Below, piece by piece: positions 9,017-17,073 of a DNA stretch of 64,000 nt. The stretch spans positions 930,001 through 994,000 of the forward strand of contig NZ_CP037452.1 of NCBI RefSeq assembly GCF_007754425.1, given 5' to 3'. Positions within the stretch are counted from its first letter, which is position 1. Each line of letters begins with the position of its first letter. The notes beneath the pieces are model-generated. The model made no database searches. It was not told where the DNA came from and was given only the letters and a program-made list of their open reading frames with translations. A program made the position numbers and the translations under genes. The DNA comes from Gimesia fumaroli. Lineage in GTDB: Bacteria; Planctomycetota; Planctomycetia; Planctomycetales; Planctomycetaceae.

Positions 9017-9898
9017 ATGCGAACTCGAAATCAGAGAACGCTGGCCAGATCATTAGAATGTACTGGGGTTGGGATTTTTACCAACTCGGATGTTAAAATT
9101 CGATTCTGTCCGGCTCCGGAGAATCATGGAATTCAGTTTGTCCGAACGGACCTTGCTGGTTCAAAACCGATTCCGGCTTTAATTGAATATGCGGTATTCA
9201 AACAGAGACGGACTGCAATTGAATATCAGGATGCATCGGTCGAAATGATCGAGCACGTCATGGCTGCACTCGCGGGATTACAAATCGATAATTGCCGCAT
9301 CGAGATCAATGCTCCCGAAGCGCCTTGTTTCGACGGTTCTTCACAGGAATTGTCTCTGGCTCTGCTGGATTCAGGCATCGTTGAGCAACCGTTTCAGCGA
9401 GAATTGATTTGTATCGAACAGCCTCTAACCGTTGAAAACGAATCGGGAAGCTTTATTCAGGCCAAACCGTTGAATCGGTCGGTTCTGGCGATTGGTTATT
9501 ATCTGAATTACGGTGAAGATTCGCCTGTAACGCCACAGTGTTTGACGCTGGAAATTAATCCTGAAACCTGGATGAATCAACTGGCTTTTTCACGAACTTT
9601 TGTTCTGGAAGAGGAAGTCGAAGCAATGCGTGCACTGGGATACGGTCAGCGTCTTTCAGCAGAAGATTTACTGGTCCTGGGGCAAGAGGGACCTGTTGGA
9701 AATGAATTTCGAACACTTGATGAATGTGTTCGTCACAAAATATTAGATTGTTTAGGTGACTTCGCCTTGATTGGATGTGACATGCATGGATATTTCAGTG
9801 CGCATCAATCGGGGCATGCTTTAAATCGAGAGTTAATCAAAAAAATTAAATCGACGCACCGTTCCACTCTGTCTGAAACAGTATGGAAGGTTGCCTGA
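9017..9898 (+). CDS. lpxC: UDP-3-O-acyl-N-acetylglucosamine deacetylase
   Basis: A 293-aa protein of about the usual LpxC length. It carries the zinc ligands in family context: His80 in IEHVMAALAGL, and His240 and Asp244 in VRHKILDCLGD. The catalytic His267 lies in SGHALNREL. LpxC removes the acetyl group from UDP-3-O-acyl-GlcNAc, the committed cytoplasmic step of lipid A synthesis. AAGGAG lies 7 bases before the ATG. It follows skp across a hairpin and precedes lpxA by about 80 bases. The motifs leave little doubt about identity, and all catalytic residues are present. Confidence 0.96.
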   Translation: MRTRNQRTLARSLECTGVGIFTNSDVKIRFCPAPENHGIQFVRTDLAGSKPIPALIEYAVFKQRRTAIEYQDASVEMIEHVMAALAGLQIDNCRIEINAPEAPCFDGSSQELSLALLDSGIVEQPFQRELICIEQPLTVENESGSFIQAKPLNRSVLAIGYYLNYGEDSPVTPQCLTLEINPETWMNQLAFSRTFVLEEEVEAMRALGYGQRLSAEDLLVLGQEGPVGNEFRTLDECVRHKILDCLGDFALIGCDMHGYFSAHQSGHALNRELIKKIKSTHRSTLSETVWKVA

Positions 9899-9982
9899 CA
9901 TTGCAATTTTCGGCTGCTGAATGGCAGTCATTTATTCACACTCTGGTACGTCATTGACTGCAGACTTTTAGGGATGTCGAAC

Positions 9983-10849
9983 ATGCCGACAAATATATCA
10001 AATCTTTCCTATGTCGACCCTAAAGCGGAGATCGGGGAAGATGTTACGATCGGACCATTTTGCCATGTTGGTCCTCATGTAACGATTGGAAGCGGGACGG
10101 TATTGCAAAGTCATGTTTCCATTACCGGGCATACCACGATCGGAGAGCGAAATCGATTTTTTCCCACATCGGTCATTGGTGCAGAGCCACAGGATGCAGG
10201 ATATAAGAATTCTCCCACCAGATTAGAGATCGGTGATGATAATCTGTTTCGGGAAGGTTGCACCATTCATCGCGGCGCAGAAAAAGAGGATCACCGTACT
10301 CGTATCGGGAACCGGAATACATTTCTCTGTAACTCTCATGTAGCGCATAACTGTCGGATTTTTGATGATGTAACACTAGTCAATGGCGTCTTACTTGGCG
10401 GCCATGTGCATGTGCATGATCGGGCGATTGTTTCCGGTAATACCGTCGTGCATCAGTTTTGTACTGTGGGGACGTTGGCCTTTGTCAGTGGTTCTGCACG
10501 GGCGACTGTGGATGTGCCTCCATTTATGATATGCACCGGTGCTGATGATTTCCGGGTTCGGACGGTGAATATTGTCGGTATGCAACGCGCAGGGATTTCT
10601 GAGAATTCTGTTGCCGTTATCCGCCGGGCACACCGACTGTTTTATCGAAAAAATAAGAAACTGGATGAAGTAAAAGACATCTTCAGCCAGGAACTGGACG
10701 GGGTGATGCCGATGGCATTGCAGACCTTGTTCAACCATTTTGAAGCCATTCAAGGAAGTAAAGCCGGCCGAGGCCGCGAAGAAGCAGCGCGCAATGCGAA
10801 ATATGTTCCTGAAGAAAGCGAACAAAGTTCAACACGGAGAGCAGCATGA
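9983..10849 (+). CDS. lpxA: Acyl-ACP--UDP-N-acetylglucosamine O-acyltransferase
   Basis: A 288-aa left-handed beta-helix protein with many hexapeptide repeats (IGEDVT, IGPFCH, IGSGTV, IGERNR). It contains the LpxA signature SHVAHNC with the catalytic His at about residue 122, the VVHQFCTVG segment, and a C-terminal helical domain with LFYRKNKKLDEV. It transfers a hydroxyacyl chain to the 3-OH of UDP-GlcNAc, the first step of lipid A synthesis. An upstream in-frame ATG at 9974 is directly abutted by the TAGGG ribosome site; ATG 9983 has proper spacing, so I prefer it. The stop overlaps the next gene's ATG (ATGA). Confidence 0.95.
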   Translation: MPTNISNLSYVDPKAEIGEDVTIGPFCHVGPHVTIGSGTVLQSHVSITGHTTIGERNRFFPTSVIGAEPQDAGYKNSPTRLEIGDDNLFREGCTIHRGAEKEDHRTRIGNRNTFLCNSHVAHNCRIFDDVTLVNGVLLGGHVHVHDRAIVSGNTVVHQFCTVGTLAFVSGSARATVDVPPFMICTGADDFRVRTVNIVGMQRAGISENSVAVIRRAHRLFYRKNKKLDEVKDIFSQELDGVMPMALQTLFNHFEAIQGSKAGRGREEAARNAKYVPEESEQSSTRRAA

Positions 10850-11922
10850 GTTTAATGAATGTAGCTGTAGTCGGGGTCGGTGCCTTAGGACGTCATCACG
10901 CCAGAATTTTAGCCGGTCTGGAAGGAGTGAATCTTTCAGCCGTAGCGGATACAAATCCGGAGCAAGGCCGGGCAGTTGCCGAACAGCATGGCAGTCGCTG
11001 GGTTGCCGATTATCGCGAATTGTTCGAGGGAATTGATGCGGTTTCTTTGGCCGTTCCGACTCACGTGCATCTGGCAATCGCCAGTGAGTTTTTATCCCGC
11101 AACATTCCGGTTCTGGTGGAAAAACCGATTGCCTGTAATCTTGAGGAGGCAGAAGAACTGGTGCGGATTGCTGAAGCACATAACACTTTGCTTCAGGTAG
11201 GGCATGTCGAGCGATTTAATCCTGCGACGCAAGCAGCATTCGCGCGTTGCGCGAACCCACGTTTTATTCGCAGCGAACGCGTCAGTCCTTATACATTTCG
11301 ATCTACTGATATCGGCGTGATTCACGATTTGCTGATTCATGATATTGATCTTGTGCTGTCTCTTGTTGACTCAGAAGTTAAAAGCGTCGAAGCCTTTGGC
11401 GTTTCAGTCATGGGAGAGCACGAAGATGTTGTTCAGGCTCGCTTACGCTTCCAGAATGGCTGTATCGCGGACCTGACTGCCAGCCGAATTTGTCCTACCG
11501 CCAAGCGGGATATGCAGATTTGGGGTGCCTCGGGGTGTGTGACCGTTGACTTTACCAGTCGCGAAGTGACCTCGTATCAACCATCAGAAACGCTGCTCTA
11601 TGGAACGCCGCCACTGGAGCGTGCAAGAAAAGCAGGCGCGAACATTGAAGCGTTGAAACAGGATGTGTTTGGCACATTTTTGAAAGTCGATTCGCCCGAT
11701 GTTTCTTCGGCAGATGCATTAACGGCTGAATTGAGCAGTTTCGTTGAAGCAATTCGAACTGGAGCCGAGCCCCTGGTCGGAGGCCCACAGGCGCTTCAGG
11801 CGATGCAGATTGCAGAACGAGTGCTGGAGTCGGTGAACAGCCACGAGTGGGATGGAAGTCAACAGGGAGCAGTAGGTCCGTTTATCCAGTTTCCTGCAGA
11901 ACAACGCCGAATGGCTGGTTAA
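10846..11922 (+). CDS. Gfo/Idh/MocA-family oxidoreductase coupled to lpxA
   Basis: A 358-aa cytoplasmic protein with no signal peptide. The N-terminal Rossmann domain has AVVGVGALGRHHARI, followed by PVLVEKPIACN and a GHVERFNPA segment where the family's catalytic residues lie; the C-terminal half is the alpha/beta substrate domain. Its ATG overlaps the lpxA stop by 4 bases, so the two are very likely translationally coupled. In bacteria with 3-amino lipid A, an oxidoreductase (GnnA) next to lpxA oxidises UDP-GlcNAc at C3 and the aminotransferase GnnB finishes the job. No GnnB-like gene is in the window, so a GnnA role is only a hypothesis. Confidence 0.88.
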   Translation: MSLMNVAVVGVGALGRHHARILAGLEGVNLSAVADTNPEQGRAVAEQHGSRWVADYRELFEGIDAVSLAVPTHVHLAIASEFLSRNIPVLVEKPIACNLEEAEELVRIAEAHNTLLQVGHVERFNPATQAAFARCANPRFIRSERVSPYTFRSTDIGVIHDLLIHDIDLVLSLVDSEVKSVEAFGVSVMGEHEDVVQARLRFQNGCIADLTASRICPTAKRDMQIWGASGCVTVDFTSREVTSYQPSETLLYGTPPLERARKAGANIEALKQDVFGTFLKVDSPDVSSADALTAELSSFVEAIRTGAEPLVGGPQALQAMQIAERVLESVNSHEWDGSQQGAVGPFIQFPAEQRRMAG

Positions 11923-11948
11923 TCCAACCATTCGGAGTAAAAGTGAAT

Positions 11949-12434
11949 TCAGTCGAGCTCTTTCAGAGCTTCTGTGACTTCTTCAGCGTGCCCTTTGACT
12001 TTGACTTTCGGCCAGGCAGCAGCAATTTTTCCATCCTTATTAATCAGGAAAGTGGAACGCTGAATGCCCATGTATTTTTTGCCGTAGTTCATCTTCTCAA
12101 CCCACACGCCGTACTTTTCGGCAATCTCATGGTTTTCATCGGAGAGCAGGATGAAAGGGAGATCGAACTTAGTTGCGAACTTTTCGTGTGACGCGACGGA
12201 GTCGGGACTGATCCCCAGAATCACGGTGTCATTTCGTTTGAATGTGGCGACTCGATCCCGAAAATCACAGGATTCGGTAGTGCATCCTGGGGTATTATCT
12301 TTGGGGTAAAAATAAAGCAGCACATTTTTCTCACCCTTGTACTGGCTCAAGCGAATTTTTCCTTCGGGGTAAGCGGGAAGATAAAAAGCAGGAGCACGTT
12401 TGCCAACTTCAGGCACTTTGCTTTCAGCAGCCAT
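11949..12434 (-). CDS. bcp: Thioredoxin-dependent thiol peroxidase (peroxiredoxin Q/Bcp)
   Basis: A 161-aa cytoplasmic peroxiredoxin. The peroxidatic Cys51 and resolving Cys56 are both seen in PGCTTESC, which is the atypical two-cysteine Bcp arrangement. FYPKDNTPGCT and the later GVWVEK and QRSTFLI segments agree with the family. It reduces hydrogen peroxide and organic hydroperoxides using thioredoxin. I chose ATG 12434 because GAAGGA lies 7 bases upstream; a TTG five codons earlier is possible but lacks support. It is convergent with the oxidoreductase gene, only 26 bases away. A short inverted repeat lies 28 bases upstream. Confidence 0.93.
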   Translation of the reverse strand: MAAESKVPEVGKRAPAFYLPAYPEGKIRLSQYKGEKNVLLYFYPKDNTPGCTTESCDFRDRVATFKRNDTVILGISPDSVASHEKFATKFDLPFILLSDENHEIAEKYGVWVEKMNYGKKYMGIQRSTFLINKDGKIAAAWPKVKVKGHAEEVTEALKELD

Positions 12435-12461
12435 TTCAGAATCCTTCAATTAGTGGGGGAA

Positions 12462-12479
12462 GACGGAATCGAATCCGTC
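12462..12479. promoter_or_regulatory. Short inverted repeat upstream of bcp
   Basis: GACGGA (12462-12467) and TCCGTC (12474-12479) are perfect inverted halves around a 6-base centre, 28 bases upstream of the bcp start. It could be an operator or part of the 5' leader. The evidence is symmetry only. Confidence 0.25.
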
Positions 12480-12615
12480 GGAATTTACGTGGTGAAAACA
12501 TCCTGAAGAGAGATCAGGTTTTCGGATTAACAATGCTTCACGCAATTACATACTAGCAGGCAGTCAGCTAATTTTCGACTGAGAGCGGCTTTGACCGGAT
12601 CGGGAAAGTCTGAAT

Positions 12616-14121
12616 TCAGGATCGCCAGTACTGCTGGTGATACTTGGTGATGGTTTTCAAGGCGGGTTTGGCCTGGCCTTCGGAGTTGATCAAGCCCGAG
12701 TGGGGAAAACGACGTGCATCCTGATCTCGAAAACGGGACCAGTACACGCCCGTCACAGCAGGTTTAGCCAGAAGCAGGGGAAGATACAGGTCAATCCATT
12801 CCGCCTGGGCTGCTTCGCTCCAGTCTGTTTTCCACTGGCCTGCTTGTACTTTAGATATGCTCTTGTTTTTCTCATCGATGATCGAGTCATCACTGGGAAA
12901 TGCCAGCGTGAGATGTAAAGGCAGATTGAGCGCACTCCATTTATCAATCAGTTTTGAGATATCCAGCAAATCATGGTGATGGGAACCATTGGGGTAGTAA
13001 CCAATACTGAATTCAAGATCGATTCCGGAAAGGCCGACGCCGAGCCGATCAATTGCATCCACAAATTGCATGGGGGATAACTGATGCTGGCCTTTAGCCA
13101 GATAGTCGCCCCACGGTTGTTCCACCCGAATAAAGCACTGAATGGAATCGTCGGTCTGTTTGGCAACTTCGATTGCCCGTGCGGTTAATGTTAAGCGCGT
13201 TTCTTCGTTGAGGCCAAACACGCCGCCGGTATTCATGGCGGAAACCAGAGTCCAGGTCCGGATACTGCCGGTGTACCGCGTGATGGCCGTTTCGATGAAA
13301 TGCGAAATGATGCTCTGGAAGTTGACCATATCCAGCTTCCAGGACTCAAGCCAGTCGGGTAGACCATGTGGAGCAAAGTCGAGCAGACATCCGCCACGAA
13401 TCAGAAGATGGTTCTTTTCGCACCAGTCAACCTGCTGGTCGCATAAATCCCAATTCTGATCTCCTTCAAACTGTTCGATCAATTTCCAGTTAATCAGATC
13501 AGTGTTCGCGGCGTCAAAGGCCTGGCAGATCTGCCGGGTTTCCTGTGAATTGGGGACAAACTCACCCAGGTTACAGCCCAGTGACACAGGCAGTTTCAGA
13601 GATTGTGCGCGTTGATGCAGAATCATCAATCGCTGGCGCGCATAAAGTTGCACCAGCATTTCGGCTGCAGCATGTGCTTTCTGTAGAGCGACTCCCGCCA
13701 GATCTGAGCATTCTTCCAGTTTGTCCTGGTTAACCGCAGCTTTCGAGAACGCAGAGAAGGCTTCGTCGTGTAGTTTCCAGAGTTCTTCAGGAATGTTCAA
13801 ACCGGCGATTTGCCAAACACTGAGTTGGTCTTTGAGTGTGGAAATTTTTCCGCGGGCTAACTCGAGGAGCAGAACATAAGGTTCTTCCCGTTCTGAGAGG
13901 GAAGCTGTTCTGATGACAGGTCGGCCGAAGTCGGTGATTTTCCAGACTATATTCAATTTGCAGCTTTGTGAGGTCTGTCGGCGAAACGTCAGCAGATTCC
14001 CGTCCACTTCAACACGCGTGGGAAAAACCCGACCATCAACAGCGTTCAGATAAGCACGATGAAGATCAGACCAGTCTTCAGGTAGTTGTGAGGGTGCAAT
14101 TAAAAAACGCAAGTTGCCCAT
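12616..14121 (-). CDS. GH10-xylanase-like TIM-barrel protein, acid/base Glu missing
   Basis: A 501-aa protein without a signal peptide. Residues about 1-180 form a domain with beta strands followed by helices. From about 190 it resembles glycoside hydrolase family 10: WKLIEQFEGDQNW, then a W-x-x-K/Q-N-x-L-L-I-RGGCLLDF strand and WL at the third strand. At the place where GH10 has WDVVNE, it has WTLVSAM (residues 290-296), so the acid/base Glu is Ala295. A Glu in GIDLEFSIGY (Glu370) may match the nucleophile. I infer a binding or altered-activity relative rather than a working xylanase. It is monocistronic. Confidence 0.65.
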   Translation of the reverse strand: MGNLRFLIAPSQLPEDWSDLHRAYLNAVDGRVFPTRVEVDGNLLTFRRQTSQSCKLNIVWKITDFGRPVIRTASLSEREEPYVLLLELARGKISTLKDQLSVWQIAGLNIPEELWKLHDEAFSAFSKAAVNQDKLEECSDLAGVALQKAHAAAEMLVQLYARQRLMILHQRAQSLKLPVSLGCNLGEFVPNSQETRQICQAFDAANTDLINWKLIEQFEGDQNWDLCDQQVDWCEKNHLLIRGGCLLDFAPHGLPDWLESWKLDMVNFQSIISHFIETAITRYTGSIRTWTLVSAMNTGGVFGLNEETRLTLTARAIEVAKQTDDSIQCFIRVEQPWGDYLAKGQHQLSPMQFVDAIDRLGVGLSGIDLEFSIGYYPNGSHHHDLLDISKLIDKWSALNLPLHLTLAFPSDDSIIDEKNKSISKVQAGQWKTDWSEAAQAEWIDLYLPLLLAKPAVTGVYWSRFRDQDARRFPHSGLINSEGQAKPALKTITKYHQQYWRS

Positions 14122-14395
14122 AAAACGGGTCGCAATCGTTATCTGATTTTTTGAGAAAGTTGTTAACTTCAGGCCTTACCATCCATTATCGCGTTTAAGG
14201 AGCCGCAGGCAAGTGTAGACTCGTATGTATGTACATTGTAACGAGATACGTGACTGAGTAAGCAGGAACCTGACGATCACTCATTTTGTATGGGATTTGT
14301 CGGTTATGATTTGTCGTCAATTGTTTAGCAGGCGGCTTCTCGGTAAACTTCCAGTGTTCAAATTCATTGGATTTTAATCATGGTGGTCTTCGTTT

Positions 14396-15286
14396 ATGGC
14401 TTCTGCAGCTCTTATTGAAAGTTCGCTTTCCGGAATTCCCGTCAAACGGGGTAAAGTTCGAGATGTGTATGATTTTGGGGACCGATTACTGTTTGTCGCC
14501 ACAGATCGTATCAGTGCGTTTGACTGGATTTTGTCCCCTGGCATTCCGGATAAAGGGCGGGTATTAACTCAGATCAGTCGGTTCTGGTTTGAACGATTTG
14601 AGTCGGTTTCCAATCATTTACTGAGCATGAATCCGGCTGATGTACCACTTCCCGATGATGCTGATCTGGAGGCGCTGAGCGGTCGCTGTATGGTCGTTCG
14701 AAAAACAGAAGTAATTCCCTTTGAATGTGTTGTTCGCGGTTATCTTTCCGGTTCCGGCTGGAAAGATTATCTGGCGACGGGCGCCGTCTGTGGAATCGAT
14801 CTACTGGAAGGTCTGCAGCAAAGCGATCAGCTCCCAGAGCCACTCTTTACCCCGGCAACCAAAGCGGAAACAGGCCACGATGAAAATGTTTCCTTTCAGA
14901 CTATGAGTGATGCCATCGGTCAGGAACTGGCAGAAAAACTACGTGACTTGAGTATTCAGATTTATCAGCAGGGATCCGAATACGCACAGCAGCGAGGCAT
15001 CATTCTGGCAGATACAAAATTTGAATTTGGGATTCTGGACGGCGAACCGATTCTGATTGATGAAGTTCTCACACCTGACAGCTCTCGTTTCTGGCCGGCC
15101 GACCGCTATCAACCGGGAGGGGCTCAACTGTCACTGGACAAACAGTTTGTACGTGACTGGCTGGAGACGACTACGTGGGATAAAAACAGCCCGCCTCCTC
15201 CACTGCCTGAAGAAATCGTGTCCAAAACACGCGAGAAATACTTTGAAGCATACAAGATGTTGACCGGGAAAGAATGTACCTGGTAG
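14396..15286 (+). CDS. purC: Phosphoribosylaminoimidazole-succinocarboxamide synthase
   Basis: A 296-aa SAICAR synthase of the longer type. It shows the [12 protein letters not shown] nucleotide-binding opening, [24 protein letters not shown], and the DTKFEFG...[12 protein letters not shown] segment. It joins CAIR and aspartate using ATP in purine synthesis, in the cytoplasm. It stands alone here, with no other pur genes nearby. The ribosome site is weak. The 274-base gap before it and the 223-base gap after it show no other gene. Confidence 0.95.
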   Translation: MASAALIESSLSGIPVKRGKVRDVYDFGDRLLFVATDRISAFDWILSPGIPDKGRVLTQISRFWFERFESVSNHLLSMNPADVPLPDDADLEALSGRCMVVRKTEVIPFECVVRGYLSGSGWKDYLATGAVCGIDLLEGLQQSDQLPEPLFTPATKAETGHDENVSFQTMSDAIGQELAEKLRDLSIQIYQQGSEYAQQRGIILADTKFEFGILDGEPILIDEVLTPDSSRFWPADRYQPGGAQLSLDKQFVRDWLETTTWDKNSPPPPLPEEIVSKTREKYFEAYKMLTGKECTW

Positions 15287-15509
15287 ACCGGTTGCATTTC
15301 TTCGCTGGTTTGACAGGAAATTATGGCTATTCTAGAGGCTTCTGTTTATACTGGGCGATGCAGGTTTTTACGAATCCGGGGCAGAGTTTCCGTTGTCCCC
15401 GGTTCATTATTTCATTTCTACTACATCCTGCAAGCTGAAGTGAGTTCTGCACTTATATTCTTTATTAATACCTGGTTTTTTTCTGCGGGCTTAACAGGAG
15501 AATGGAACA

Positions 15510-16979
15510 ATGTCTTCATCAGAAGCCTCACCTCAAAAAGGGGCATCATCCGCGAATAAGATTACTCATCTGGGAGAGTTTCGGCTGAAACGCAAGCTGG
15601 GTGCCGGTGGTATGGGCGATGTCTATCTGGCCGAGCAGGAGAGTCTGGATCGTAAAGTAGCGATCAAGACTCTGAAGAAAAAGTTCGCCAACGACCCGAA
15701 ATTTGTAGAGCGTTTTTATCGTGAAGCGAAAGCGATGGCCAAGCTTGACCATCCCAATGTGGTCCGCTGTTATGCTGTCGGGGAGGATCACGGATTTCAT
15801 TATGTTGCCATCGAATATATCGATGGCAAGAGCATGCAGGACTGGATGGATGAGCTCAAACAGCTTTCCATTGGTGATGCCACATTGATTATTCTGGCCT
15901 GTCTGGATGCGCTTTCACATGCACATGAGTCAAAACTGATTCATCGCGATATCAAACCCGACAATATTTTGGTGACCAGTAAAGGCGTCGTGAAGGTAGC
16001 TGATCTGGGGCTTGCCAAAGCCGTTGATGAAGATAACTCAATGACCCAAAGTGGCACGGGACTGGGGACGCCCCTTTATATGCCTCCCGAGCAGGCAAGG
16101 AATGCCAAGCATGTCGATCATCGGACGGACATTTATGCCTTAGGGGGAACTTTTTATAACTTCCTGACGGGCAAGTTTCCATTCAGTGGCGATACGGCTC
16201 TGGAACTGATCATGGCTAAGGAGTCTGGGAAGTTTGAGTCCGTCCGCAAGCTTAATCCGGAAGTACCCGAGAAACTGGATCTGTTAATTGAAAAGATGAT
16301 GGCCAAAAACCCGGATCATCGATTTAAGAATTGTGCCGAGATTATGTCTTTGTTGGAAGACATGGAATTGGAATCGCCGTCGTTAAGCTTTATCGATGGT
16401 GAGGCTGCGTCTGGAGCACCACGAGTCCGTCGCAAAGGCAAAAGCAAAGTGTCATCCGCGGCTGCTCCCAAGCGAAGTAGTGGGCATGAAGTTTCGTCTG
16501 CCAAAGACGCGGAGCGATCAACCAGCAAAAACAAGAAAGAGGTTGTGGAGCAACGAGTCTGGTTCATTCAACATCAGAACGCAGCCGGCAAAACGATCGT
16601 CAGCAAAATGACGGTTGCCCAGATCAAGCAGGGAGTGAAAGCCGGTGTGATTAATACGACTGCCAAAGTCAAACGCACCGCCGAGGGGCAGTTTATCGGG
16701 CTGGCACAGTGTCCGGAATTTGATTCGGTCATGCAGGTCCGCACAATCAAAGACAAAGCTGATGCGCGTGCGACAAATATGCAGGATAAAATCAACGAAA
16801 TCAGTCGTGATTATGACCGCAGGAATCGTCGCCGATTTTTTAAGAATCTGGCAGAAGGGACCTGGGGCTGGATTACCCTGATTATTTACCTGGGGGTCAT
16901 AGCCGGAATATGCTACCTCGGTTATCTGTTTATTCCGGAATTATGGCGCTGGATTGCCGTAAAATTGAATTTATCCTGA
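15510..16979 (+). CDS. Hanks-type Ser/Thr protein kinase with GYF-like domain and C-terminal TM
   Basis: A 489-aa protein. The kinase domain spans about residues 22-290, with glycine loop KLGAGGMGDVYL, Lys53 in VAIK, catalytic HRDIKPDN (Asp147), metal-binding DLG (Asp165) and GTPLYMPPEQ. All catalytic residues are present, so activity is expected. After a Lys/Ser-rich linker, residues about 347-405 (QRVWFIQHQN...TVAQIKQGVKAGVI) resemble a GYF_2-type domain. One transmembrane helix near 452-475 puts the kinase in the cytoplasm, with only a few residues outside, so no extracellular sensor is visible. AGGAG precedes the ATG. The next gene starts 95 bases downstream. Confidence 0.92.
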   Translation: MSSSEASPQKGASSANKITHLGEFRLKRKLGAGGMGDVYLAEQESLDRKVAIKTLKKKFANDPKFVERFYREAKAMAKLDHPNVVRCYAVGEDHGFHYVAIEYIDGKSMQDWMDELKQLSIGDATLIILACLDALSHAHESKLIHRDIKPDNILVTSKGVVKVADLGLAKAVDEDNSMTQSGTGLGTPLYMPPEQARNAKHVDHRTDIYALGGTFYNFLTGKFPFSGDTALELIMAKESGKFESVRKLNPEVPEKLDLLIEKMMAKNPDHRFKNCAEIMSLLEDMELESPSLSFIDGEAASGAPRVRRKGKSKVSSAAAPKRSSGHEVSSAKDAERSTSKNKKEVVEQRVWFIQHQNAAGKTIVSKMTVAQIKQGVKAGVINTTAKVKRTAEGQFIGLAQCPEFDSVMQVRTIKDKADARATNMQDKINEISRDYDRRNRRRFFKNLAEGTWGWITLIIYLGVIAGICYLGYLFIPELWRWIAVKLNLS

Positions 16980-17073
16980 TTTTTTACCAATGAACGGATT
17001 CGGGATGCGTAGGTAAATCACAGGGGCTTACTATTTCTCAAATTCTGACTGTCGGTATGTCGATGAATTCTGT

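Noticed and set aside
10391..10825. A 144-codon reverse frame opposite lpxA
   Set aside because: It is antisense to a clear LpxA with hexapeptide repeats.
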